12,638 nt of DNA from JAVWMQ01 sp036637375. Its GTDB lineage: Bacteria; Bacillota; Clostridia; Peptostreptococcales; Anaerovoracaceae. A program made the position numbers and the translations under genes. Below are positions 1 to 8,030 of this stretch, piece after piece. Positions within the stretch are counted from its first letter, which is position 1. Each line of letters opens with the position of its first letter. The stretch is taken from the NCBI GenBank assembly GCA_036637375.1, contig JAVWMQ010000044.1, positions 1-12,638 of the forward strand. The letters are read 5' to 3'. The notes beneath the pieces were generated by a model. That model saw nothing but the letters and a program-made list of their open reading frames with translations, was not told the origin of the DNA and did no database searches.

Positions 1-47
1 AGATAATATCTTCACTCTTTTCTTTTATTTCTATTAATTAATATTTT

Positions 48-1448
48 TTAAACGTGAGAAATGTCAGTAAACTCAGATATTTCTCTATTGATTGTCACAA
101 GATCTTCTAAAGACAAATCATGAATATCTTTGTGTCCTGTTATTCTTGCAAAAGTTTTTAATTCCTCCAGTGAAACATTAAGGAAATTTCCAACTCGTTT
201 TGCAGCCACATCTACTTTAAGCCTTTTTCTAAGCTCTTCATCTTGAGTTGCGATTCCTACTGGACACATACCTGTGCCACAAATTCTATATTGTTGGCAT
301 GCTGCTGCAATAAGCCCTGCCGAAGCAATTGCCACTGCATCAGCTCCCATTGCAATTGCTTTTGCAAAATCTGATGAAACTCTTAGTCCACCTGTAATTA
401 CCAGTTGAATATCACTAGAAACAGAATCTAGATATTTTCTTGCTCTTGCTAATGCAAATATTGTAGGTACGCTAGTAGCATCTCTTAATAGCTTTGGACT
501 AGCACCTGTAGCACCTCCTCTACCATCAATTGTAACAAAATCTGGTTCTGCAAAAACAACATATTCTAAATCTTTTTCGATTTTTCCTGCAGCAATTTTT
601 ATTCCAATAGGTCTGCCTTCTGATCTTGCTCTTAATTCATCAACAAGATTCTTTAAATCTTCTTTTGTGTCAATCCCTTCAAATTTAGATGGGCTTATAA
701 CATCAACTCCTAAAGGTTTATTTCTAACCTTTGCAATTTCTGGTGTAACTTTATCTCCTGGTAGGTGACCTCCCATTCCAGGTTTAGTCCCCTGTCCAAT
801 TTTAATTTCAATTGCATCTGCGTTCTTTAGGTTTTCGTCAGTAACTGAATACTTATTTGGTACATATTCAAAAATATATTTCTCAGCAGCTGCCATTTCC
901 TCTGGCAAAATTCCACCTTCTCCACTACACATAGCTGATTTAGCCATTGCCGTACCCTTTGCAAGAGAAACCTTTGTTTCTTTTGACAAAGCGCCAAAAG
1001 ACATATGAGAAATATAAATTGGATTTTCTAATACTAATGGTTTTTTTGCCTTATGGCCTATTACAGTTGTTGTATTTACTTCATCGTGTTCATTTAATGG
1101 TGGTGGGTTTAATTGTGCTCCTAAGATTAAAATATCGTCCCAATTTGGCATTGGCATCTGAGTGCTCATAGCCGCAATAATAGACTTACCAGATACTGCC
1201 ATTTCATGAATTTCTGCCATATATCTAGATTTTTCATCTACACGTACAAACTCACTATCGTATTCTAAGGTGCTGTCCTCTACCTCTACTGTTTCAATTT
1301 CCATGGTACTATTTTCATTACCATCCTCGATCAAAACAAACACCTTTGCAGGTTGCATACACACTGGACATTTCTCCAAATTCTCAAAAGGTCCATTCAC
1401 TGCTTCATCATGAACATACCCACAAACTGAACATTTATATTTTGCCAT
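48..1448 (-). CDS. Rubredoxin-like domain fused to FMN-binding glutamate synthase central domain
   Basis: The 466-residue protein starts with a short rubredoxin-like metal knuckle (C6-x2-C9 and C27-x2-C30, the close spacing seen in rubrerythrin tails rather than full rubredoxin). From about residue 70 to 440 it matches the FMN-binding TIM-barrel domain of glutamate synthase. The C384-x5-C390-x4-C395 pattern followed by PVGIATQ is the 3Fe-4S cluster signature of that family, and GQGTKPGMGG (218-227) is also typical. It has no N-terminal glutaminase domain, and no NADPH/FAD small subunit gene lies in the window, so it is probably a cytoplasmic electron-transfer or amino-acid-linked redox enzyme; glutamate synthase activity is unproven. 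The start is supported by AGGAGG (1455-1460) six bases upstream of ATG. It follows addA by 24 bp with no terminator between, so cotranscription is likely. Family assignment is firm; substrate is unknown. Confidence 0.9.
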   Translation of the reverse strand: MAKYKCSVCGYVHDEAVNGPFENLEKCPVCMQPAKVFVLIEDGNENSTMEIETVEVEDSTLEYDSEFVRVDEKSRYMAEIHEMAVSGKSIIAAMSTQMPMPNWDDILILGAQLNPPPLNEHDEVNTTTVIGHKAKKPLVLENPIYISHMSFGALSKETKVSLAKGTAMAKSAMCSGEGGILPEEMAAAEKYIFEYVPNKYSVTDENLKNADAIEIKIGQGTKPGMGGHLPGDKVTPEIAKVRNKPLGVDVISPSKFEGIDTKEDLKNLVDELRARSEGRPIGIKIAAGKIEKDLEYVVFAEPDFVTIDGRGGATGASPKLLRDATSVPTIFALARARKYLDSVSSDIQLVITGGLRVSSDFAKAIAMGADAVAIASAGLIAAACQQYRICGTGMCPVGIATQDEELRKRLKVDVAAKRVGNFLNVSLEELKTFARITGHKDIHDLSLEDLVTINREISEFTDISHV

Positions 1449-1472
1449 AATTTACCTCCTTAAATTATATAA

Positions 1473-4400
1473 TTATAATATTCTTATTCCCCTATCTTCT
1501 TTAAACGCATAAAGCCAACACTCTGAAACATTTTTGTTTGTGCTCGCTTCTAGAGCAGCTTTGTACATTCTCAACTGATTTTCATATGCTTCTTTGATTC
1601 CATCTAAATTATAATTTGATTTATAATCTACAATAATCAAACTATCATTTTCTTCAAAATAACAATCTATAATACCCTGTATCAATACATCATTATCATT
1701 GATTGTATGAACCATTGTAAACGGTTTTTCCTTTACACATTTACTATTTGATGCTCTTTTTCCAATTTCACTCTCAAAGAAGTTTAATATTTTTTCTTCC
1801 TTAACTGCCTCACCTTCCTCTGCTGTAAGTATTTCTTTACTTATCATTTCTTTAATAGTTTTTTTGATATATTCTACACCTGAACTTCTGGCGATATCAA
1901 AATCAATATATTCCATAACCCTATGAAGAATTGTACCAAGGGCAGCTCCTTTGATTTTAGTTGCAGTGTCTTTATTAAATGATAACTCATTTAATCCAAT
2001 CTTAGGAACATATCCATTGTTAATTTCACTTACTGAAAACTTTGATTTCACGTTAAGTGATTCTTCATACGGATATTTATAGTTTAAAACTTTTTGAACA
2101 AAATCTCTATCTTTTTTATCTACTCCTTCATTTAATTTATTAAAATCAATATTAATTTTCTGCTCACCTTTTGCTGATAAACTAAGCTTTTCTTTTGTCC
2201 AAACTCTTCTTTTTATACTGCAATTTGGCAGATGTTCTGCTAGTAAATTATAATAATTTGAAATATTCTTTGTAGAAATCTTAACTTTATTAAGTTCTTC
2301 TATGTAATCTTTAAAACTACCTAACAAAATCAATTTATCCTTTGCCCTTGTAAATGCTACATACAAGATTCTTATTTCTTCCTCGTACATATCAACATCA
2401 CTAGCTCTGCTTATTGCTTTTTGAACGATGGTATTTCTATACCACTGCTGGCTTGTATTATAATATGTTAATGATAATCCTATATCTTTATTATATTGTC
2501 CGATTTTAGTTATAGTATCCTTTTTAAGTTTATTAGCCAAATTTGAAACTATTACTACTGGATATTCTAACCCCTTGCTTTTATGTATAGTAGTAATTTG
2601 AACCGTATTATCGTCTTCACCAAATGTTGATACCTGTCCTATATTTGTATTTTTTTTCATATCATTAAAATAACGCAAAAATCCAAATATTGAATTATCT
2701 CCAGTACTTCTAAAACTACTTGCTTTGTCAACTAAAGCTCTCAAATTTAATTGTCTTTGATTACCAGACGGAAGTGCTCCAACAAATGAAAAGTATCCAC
2801 TATCACTCATTACATGCCAAATAAATTCATCTATAGGCATATATAATACCTCTTTTTTCCATGTTTCAATCTGATTAAAAGTTCTTTTTATCTTCCTTAC
2901 CAGTTCCTCGTTATCACCACTTTTTTCATAATTTCTCATTGCATTCTCATAGGAACCCTTTTTGTTATTAATTCTAATTGAAATAAGTTCTTCTATAGAG
3001 AAACCAAATATTGCACTCCTAAGTGCTGATAGCAAAGGGATATCTTGCTTTGTGTTGTCTATAATACCCAGTATGTCAACAAAACTAATTATTTCCACAG
3101 TATCAAAATATCCAGTTGAATTATCAAGATATACTGGAATTCCATTATCCATTAATACATCATGAAAAATACTTCCCCTAGTCTTTATCCCTCTCATTAA
3201 TATTACAATATCTTTGTAAGTTATTTCTTTTATTTTATCCTCTTTGTGATCATAGTATTCTTTACCAACATTCTCTTTGATTAAATTAACTGCGGTTAAC
3301 GCTTCTAGTTCTGCTAACCCCATTTCTTCAAGTTCCTCATCTATTTCAGTGTTGTCATCCCCTGAATATTCGGATTGATTATCAAATATATTTAATTCAA
3401 CCTCAAAATCAAACCCTTCTCGAGATGTTGCCCCAAGATATAATGCTTGATCATCATCGTAATCCATAAGAGGTTTAAAAACATTATTAACCTCATTTAT
3501 AATTGGTTCCTTACTTCTAAAATTTTGATTTAAGTCTATCACTATAGAGTTTTTATCATTTCCCGATTTATATCTTTTATACTTTTCCTGAAAAATAATA
3601 GGTTCTGCTAATCTAAACCTATAAATACTTTGTTTAACATCGCCGACCATAAACAAATTATTATCTCGTTTAATACTGTTAATTATTTCTTCTTGAATAA
3701 AGTTACTGTCTTGATATTCATCAATAAATATATGTTTATACTTATTTCTACATTCATTCGCAACATCTTTGTTCTTTAATATTTCAATTGCATAATGCTC
3801 AATATCACTAAAATCAAGATAATTATTTTTAAGTTTATATTCACTAAATTGTGTATGATAATTTAATAATAGTTTTTTTAACTCTTCCCCATAAGGAAGT
3901 AGTTCCCTAACCTCATCCACTTGCTCTTCAAAAGGCCTCACAAAGTAACTTGCAGCTAATTTTTTTAAAATTTCATTAGATTTTTTCTTTATAGCTGAAA
4001 CGGTTTCCTTTATGACCTCATATTTTTCTTTTTCATCACTTCTACTTCTAACAGTACTACTTTTGAAGGCATTTATAGAACTCCTAACTTTGGTATATCT
4101 TTTATTTCCAAAGTCTTCCTTCATTTCTTCTAAATTAACTATGTCAATTGCTACTATTTCAGCTAGCCTTTTTAAATTTGAATCAATTAAAAGGTTTTGA
4201 GCAGCTTTATATCCTGATATAACCTCATTTAATTTATCTTCAATTTCTTTGGCTATATACGTCCATGCTTCTGTTAATTGAAATTTCTCAAAGTCTTGAT
4301 CCATAAGATTAACTGCATCCTCAACCCACTTCATTGGCTCTGGAACTGCTTGTAAATTATCATAAAGGTTGATCAATGCATCCTTTAGTCCCTCGTCAGA

Positions 4401-4889
4401 CTTCGCATTACTATATGCTTTAACAAAATCCAAAAAGCTTTTTTGTTTTTTGTCGTATTCTTCATCAAAAACATTTCCCATAATATTTTTCTTTATTGTA
4501 CTACTTAGGGTTTCATCAATAATATTCATCTTTGGATTTATATTTATTACATAAAAATACCTCTTGATTATATTAAGTGCAAAAGCATGAAAGGTTGAAA
4601 TTGAAGCATTTGAAGCTTTATCAAGTTGTTCCCTCAAAAAGCTAGACTTTTCATTATTATTTTTAATCTCTTTTTTGATAGCTTTAATAACTTTTGCCTT
4701 CATTTCGCTCGCTGCCGCATTTGTAAATGTAACAACTAACAATTCGTCAATTGAAACATTATCATCTAAAATAAGCCTTATTATTCTCTCAACTAATACT
4801 GCTGTTTTGCCTGATCCGGCTGCTGCTGAAACTAATATATTCTTGTCTCTAGTAAATATTGCGTCTTTTTGTTTTTCTGTCCACTTCAT
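1473..4889 (-). CDS. addA: ATP-dependent helicase/nuclease subunit A (AddA)
   Basis: AddA is the UvrD-like helicase plus RecB-type nuclease subunit of the AddAB complex, which resects DNA double-strand breaks for RecA-dependent repair in the cytoplasm. The 1138-residue protein shows all the expected parts in order: Walker A AAGSGKT (about 23-29), motif Ia VTFTNAAASEM (53-63), Walker B DEYQDS (390-395), GDVKQSIYRFR (416-426), NQNFRS (454-459), TTIHKSKGLEYP (766-777), YVAFTRAKDKL (843-853). The C-terminal nuclease has GTILHRVME (985-993), GIIDC (1072-1076), VDYKS (1087-1091, catalytic Asp and Lys) and YENQLRMYK (1102-1110). It is somewhat shorter than Bacillus AddA (about 1230 residues) but no catalytic motif is missing. 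GGAGG (4896-4900) lies six bases before the ATG. The Fe-S subunit gene addB, usually just upstream, is absent here: the neighbour is divergent gpmI. Confidence 0.95.
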   Translation of the reverse strand: MKWTEKQKDAIFTRDKNILVSAAAGSGKTAVLVERIIRLILDDNVSIDELLVVTFTNAAASEMKAKVIKAIKKEIKNNNEKSSFLREQLDKASNASISTFHAFALNIIKRYFYVININPKMNIIDETLSSTIKKNIMGNVFDEEYDKKQKSFLDFVKAYSNAKSDEGLKDALINLYDNLQAVPEPMKWVEDAVNLMDQDFEKFQLTEAWTYIAKEIEDKLNEVISGYKAAQNLLIDSNLKRLAEIVAIDIVNLEEMKEDFGNKRYTKVRSSINAFKSSTVRSRSDEKEKYEVIKETVSAIKKKSNEILKKLAASYFVRPFEEQVDEVRELLPYGEELKKLLLNYHTQFSEYKLKNNYLDFSDIEHYAIEILKNKDVANECRNKYKHIFIDEYQDSNFIQEEIINSIKRDNNLFMVGDVKQSIYRFRLAEPIIFQEKYKRYKSGNDKNSIVIDLNQNFRSKEPIINEVNNVFKPLMDYDDDQALYLGATSREGFDFEVELNIFDNQSEYSGDDNTEIDEELEEMGLAELEALTAVNLIKENVGKEYYDHKEDKIKEITYKDIVILMRGIKTRGSIFHDVLMDNGIPVYLDNSTGYFDTVEIISFVDILGIIDNTKQDIPLLSALRSAIFGFSIEELISIRINNKKGSYENAMRNYEKSGDNEELVRKIKRTFNQIETWKKEVLYMPIDEFIWHVMSDSGYFSFVGALPSGNQRQLNLRALVDKASSFRSTGDNSIFGFLRYFNDMKKNTNIGQVSTFGEDDNTVQITTIHKSKGLEYPVVIVSNLANKLKKDTITKIGQYNKDIGLSLTYYNTSQQWYRNTIVQKAISRASDVDMYEEEIRILYVAFTRAKDKLILLGSFKDYIEELNKVKISTKNISNYYNLLAEHLPNCSIKRRVWTKEKLSLSAKGEQKINIDFNKLNEGVDKKDRDFVQKVLNYKYPYEESLNVKSKFSVSEINNGYVPKIGLNELSFNKDTATKIKGAALGTILHRVMEYIDFDIARSSGVEYIKKTIKEMISKEILTAEEGEAVKEEKILNFFESEIGKRASNSKCVKEKPFTMVHTINDNDVLIQGIIDCYFEENDSLIIVDYKSNYNLDGIKEAYENQLRMYKAALEASTNKNVSECWLYAFKEDRGIRIL

Positions 4890-4909
4890 ACTTATCCTCC
4901 ATCATGCTC

Positions 4910-4938
4910 TTTAGATATTATAACATTTATGCTATAAT
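4910..4938 (+). promoter_or_regulatory. Promoter of gpmI (rightward)
   Basis: A perfect TATAAT (4933-4938) carries an upstream TGC, so it is an extended -10. A weak -35, TTTAGA (4910-4915, four of six matches), sits 17 bp upstream. Transcription would begin near 4945 and give a leader of about 29 nt with GAGG at 4962-4965, eight bases before the ATG. It overlaps the addA promoter on the other strand. Confidence 0.68.
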
Positions 4939-4946
4939 ATTATCAA
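4917..4946 (-). promoter_or_regulatory. Promoter of addA (leftward)
   Basis: Read on the minus strand, a -35 box TTGATA (4941-4946, five of six matches to consensus) is followed by an 18-bp spacer and a perfect TATAAT (4917-4922) preceded by TGT, giving an extended -10. Transcription would begin near 4910, leaving a leader of about 20 nt before ATG at 4889. The spacer contains the -10 box of the opposing gpmI promoter. Confidence 0.7.
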
Positions 4947-4973
4947 ATAATACTTTGAAATGAGGTTAACAAT

Positions 4974-6491
4974 ATGAATTTAAAAAATAGTCCAACAATG
5001 CTAATGATTTTAGATGGATTTGGATGTAGTGAAAAAAAACATGGAAATGCAATTGCTCTGGCAAATACACCTAATCTAGACGAGATTTTTGCCAAATATC
5101 CACATACGACTTTAGGTGCTTCTGGCTTAGATGTAGGACTTCCACAAGGTCAAATGGGAAATTCTGAAGTTGGGCATTTGAATATTGGTGCTGGTAGGGT
5201 CGTTTATCAAGAATTAACTAGAATATCAAAATCAATTGATGATGGAGATTTTTTTGAAAACAAAGTTTTTCTTGACTCAATTAATTCCTTAAACTCCAAT
5301 GCTAATGCTTTACATTTAATTGGTTTATTGTCAGATGGAGGTGTTCACAGCCATATTGATCACCTAAAAGCTTTGCTTAACCTAGCAAACAGTAATGATG
5401 TTCAAAATGTTTATGTTCATTGTTTTCTTGATGGCAGAGACGTCCCTCCAAGATGTGCAGAAGTATATCTAAAAGATATAGAAAAACATATGAAAACCAT
5501 TGGAACTGGTAAAATTGCAACAATTTCAGGTAGATATTACTCAATGGATAGAGATAAAAGATGGGATCGTGTTTCAAAAGCCTATGATGCAATGGTTCTT
5601 GGTATTGGACATAGTTCAAATAGCTCATTAAATGCATTAAGTGAAGCATATGGTAGAGATGAAAACGATGAATTTGTACTGCCAACTATAGTTGATTCAA
5701 ATGGCATTATTAAAGATGGTGATTCTGTAATAATGTTTAATTTCAGACCAGACAGGGCTAGAGAAATTACAAGAACAATTGTAGATAAAGACTTTTCAGG
5801 GTTTAAAAGAGCAAAAACATTAAATGATATAAAGTATGTTTGTATGACAAATTACGATAGTTCAATGCCTAAAGTTTCCGTTGCTTATCCACCAGAGAAC
5901 TTAACAAACACTCTTGGAGAGTACCTGGCTGCCAATGGTATAAAACAACTTAGAATTGCAGAAACAGAAAAGTATGCCCACGTAACATTCTTTTTTAACG
6001 GCGGTGTAGAAACCCCAAATAAAGGAGAAGATCGTATATTAATACCTAGTCCTGATGTTGCAACCTATGACTTAAAACCTGAAATGAGTGCTGAAATCGT
6101 TACAGCAAATGTTTTGGAAAATCTAAGTAAGTATGATGTAATAATTCTAAATTTTGCTAACGCAGATATGGTTGGACATACTGGAATGATGAATGCAGCT
6201 ATTAATGCAATCGAGGCACTTGACAAATGTGTCAATCAAATTGTTGAAGCAGTGCTGAAACTTGATGGTCAAATACTTCTAACTGCTGATCACGGCAATG
6301 CTGATGTTATGCTTGATGAAAACGATCAAGTCGTTACTGCACATTCCCTAAATAAAGTCCCACTAGTTTATATAAGTAACTCAGATGTAACCACAATAAA
6401 TCCTGGAAAACTTGCCGATTTAGCCCCTACTCTATTAAAGGTAATCGGTCTTAATGCTCCAAAAGAAATGACTGGTCACAGCTTAATTTAA
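4974..6491 (+). CDS. gpmI: 2,3-bisphosphoglycerate-independent phosphoglycerate mutase
   Basis: This cytoplasmic enzyme of the alkaline phosphatase superfamily interconverts 3-phosphoglycerate and 2-phosphoglycerate, usually with Mn2+. The 505-residue length is normal. The metal and catalytic residues expected from Bacillus iPGM are all visible: Asp14 in LDG, nucleophile Ser64 in GQMGNSEVGH, Asp398 and His402 in NADMVGH, Asp439 and His440 in TADHGNAD, and His457 in TAHSLNKVP. The substrate-binding stretches SDGGVHSH (120-127), GRDVPPR (154-160) and SGRYYSMDRD (185-194) are also present. The gene stands alone: gap, pgk, tpiA and eno, which often accompany gpmI in Firmicutes, are not adjacent. 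It is divergent from addA with overlapping promoters and ends 11 bp before a hairpin terminator shared with the convergent flavoprotein operon. Confidence 0.97.
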   Translation: MNLKNSPTMLMILDGFGCSEKKHGNAIALANTPNLDEIFAKYPHTTLGASGLDVGLPQGQMGNSEVGHLNIGAGRVVYQELTRISKSIDDGDFFENKVFLDSINSLNSNANALHLIGLLSDGGVHSHIDHLKALLNLANSNDVQNVYVHCFLDGRDVPPRCAEVYLKDIEKHMKTIGTGKIATISGRYYSMDRDKRWDRVSKAYDAMVLGIGHSSNSSLNALSEAYGRDENDEFVLPTIVDSNGIIKDGDSVIMFNFRPDRAREITRTIVDKDFSGFKRAKTLNDIKYVCMTNYDSSMPKVSVAYPPENLTNTLGEYLAANGIKQLRIAETEKYAHVTFFFNGGVETPNKGEDRILIPSPDVATYDLKPEMSAEIVTANVLENLSKYDVIILNFANADMVGHTGMMNAAINAIEALDKCVNQIVEAVLKLDGQILLTADHGNADVMLDENDQVVTAHSLNKVPLVYISNSDVTTINPGKLADLAPTLLKVIGLNAPKEMTGHSLI

Positions 6492-6502
6492 TTAAAATTA
6501 AA

Positions 6503-6534
6503 AAATCACTATTTATTATCATAAATAGTGATTT
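6503..6534. terminator. Bidirectional hairpin between gpmI and the flavoprotein operon
   Basis: AAATCACTATTTAT (6503-6516) pairs perfectly with ATAAATAGTGATTT (6521-6534) across a four-base loop TATC. The 14-bp stem is AT-rich. On the minus strand it runs into T-rich sequence (TTTAATTTTAAT), and on the plus strand into ATTTAATATTT, so it can end both converging units but looks stronger leftward. It lies between the gpmI stop at 6491 and the opposing gene's stop at 6540. Confidence 0.85.
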
Positions 6535-6539
6535 AATAT

Positions 6540-8030
6540 TTATCCTTCTATTATACGCTCTGCACTCTTAATCCCATCAACAGCAGCAGATACAATTCCA
6601 CCAGCATATCCTGCCCCTTCTCCAATAGGATAAAGTCCATAAATAGAACTATTATATTCTCTATCTCTAACTAATCTAACTGGAGATGAGCTTCGTGTCT
6701 CAACGCCTTTGATTACTGTTAATGGATCATCAAAGCCCTTTATCTTTCTCGCAAATACAGGCATTGCTTCCAAAATTGAATCAACTGCAAATTTAGGTAA
6801 GCATGATGCAACCTTTGATTTTTTAAATTCTCCATAAGTTGTTTCAGGTAGCTCGTATGTACAACCACTTGCCTCAAATGCTAGTTTTTCAAATTTCCTT
6901 TGAAACTCAATTCCAGCAAGAGGGTGGCTGCTATTAAAATCTTCTGTTCTAACATCACACAAAAGACCAGAATTTGCAAAACCGCTATCACGTTTACTAT
7001 TACTCATTCCATTAGTAACAACATATCCTAGTTCTGACGATGCGTTAATAATCTCCCCTCCTGGGCACATACAAAATGTGTAGACACCTCTACCTTTTTT
7101 GGTATGGTGAGATAATTTATAATCTGCAGGGCCAAGAAGCTTTGCTTCCTTTGATCTACCATATTGAGAATCGTTAATTAATCCTTGTGGATGTTCGATT
7201 CTAACACCAATTGAAAATGGTTTTTGTTCCATAGTAAGCCCTTTTTCGTGAAGCATCTTAATTGTATCTCTTGCGCTATGTCCAATAGCTAAAACCAAAT
7301 TGTCACATGAAATAAGCTGATTATCATTTACCATTACACCCGTCACTCTATTCTCTAAAAGTTCAATATTTGTAACTTTTGCGCCGAATCTAACTTCACC
7401 TCCAAGGCGTTCTATTTCTTTTCTCAAATTAGTAACAACAGTCTTTAGTACATCTGTTCCTATATGAGGTTTTTGTTTATACAGTATCTCCTCTGAAGCC
7501 CCAAAGTTAACAAACTCTGTTAGAACTTTTCTAACCCTTGGATCTTTAATTCCTGTAGTTAATTTCCCATCACTAAATGTACCAGCTCCACCTTCTCCAA
7601 ATTGAACATTTGACTCAGGGTTTAGACTTCCATTTTTCCAAAATTCTTCTACATCTATGCTTCTCTCGTCTACATTTTTTCCTCGTTCAAGAACTATTGG
7701 ATTATATCCCATTTGAGCAAAAATTAATGCTGCAAACATTCCTGCAGGACCGAATCCAACAATAACTGGTTTTTTATTTTTATCTAAATTTGTATCAACA
7801 AATTTATATTCCAAATCTGGTGCAACTGCAATATCCATTTCTTTATCGCAAGTAAAATCCACAGTATAAACTTTCTTTAAATCGCCTTTATCTCTTGCAT
7901 CTATTGATTCTTTAACTACAGTCCAAGTATCAATCACTAAGTCTTTTTCTTTTAATTGCTGCTTAATCTTTGATGGAATTACTTCCCAAGATTCATTAAT
8001 ATCTAACTTTATTTGATGTATTCTATACAT
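6540..8030 (-). CDS. COG2509-type FAD-dependent oxidoreductase of unknown substrate
   Basis: Taken from the ATG at 8030, the protein has 496 residues. After an N-terminal domain of about 85 residues comes the dinucleotide fold VIVGFGPAGMFAA (89-101) ending in VLERG for FAD binding. The family hallmarks follow: NVQFGEGGAGTFSDGKL, DPRVRKVL, IGVRIEHPQ, FCMCPGGEI and the C-terminal FAD-contact stretch YPIGEGAGYAGGI. It should be a soluble cytoplasmic flavoprotein; the reaction is not established for this family. A longer reading to 8090 adds 20 residues but lies wholly inside the upstream gene. The ATG at 8030 has an AGGA eight bases upstream and begins at MYRIHQIKL, a natural domain start. It overlaps the 3' end of the upstream HI0933-type gene by 22 bp, implying coupled translation. 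Confidence 0.88.
   Translation of the reverse strand: MYRIHQIKLDINESWEVIPSKIKQQLKEKDLVIDTWTVVKESIDARDKGDLKKVYTVDFTCDKEMDIAVAPDLEYKFVDTNLDKNKKPVIVGFGPAGMFAALIFAQMGYNPIVLERGKNVDERSIDVEEFWKNGSLNPESNVQFGEGGAGTFSDGKLTTGIKDPRVRKVLTEFVNFGASEEILYKQKPHIGTDVLKTVVTNLRKEIERLGGEVRFGAKVTNIELLENRVTGVMVNDNQLISCDNLVLAIGHSARDTIKMLHEKGLTMEQKPFSIGVRIEHPQGLINDSQYGRSKEAKLLGPADYKLSHHTKKGRGVYTFCMCPGGEIINASSELGYVVTNGMSNSKRDSGFANSGLLCDVRTEDFNSSHPLAGIEFQRKFEKLAFEASGCTYELPETTYGEFKKSKVASCLPKFAVDSILEAMPVFARKIKGFDDPLTVIKGVETRSSSPVRLVRDREYNSSIYGLYPIGEGAGYAGGIVSAAVDGIKSAERIIEG

Noticed and set aside
1..47. Terminator for the leftmost gene
   Set aside because: Only AT-rich sequence with the short palindrome TATTAATTAATA is visible; no hairpin plus T-run can be supported before the window edge.
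1461..1500. Separate promoter for the glutamate-synthase-domain gene (TATAAT on the minus strand at 1472-1477)
   Set aside because: No -35 match at 16-18 bp spacing; such boxes are frequent in AT-rich gaps, and read-through from addA explains expression.
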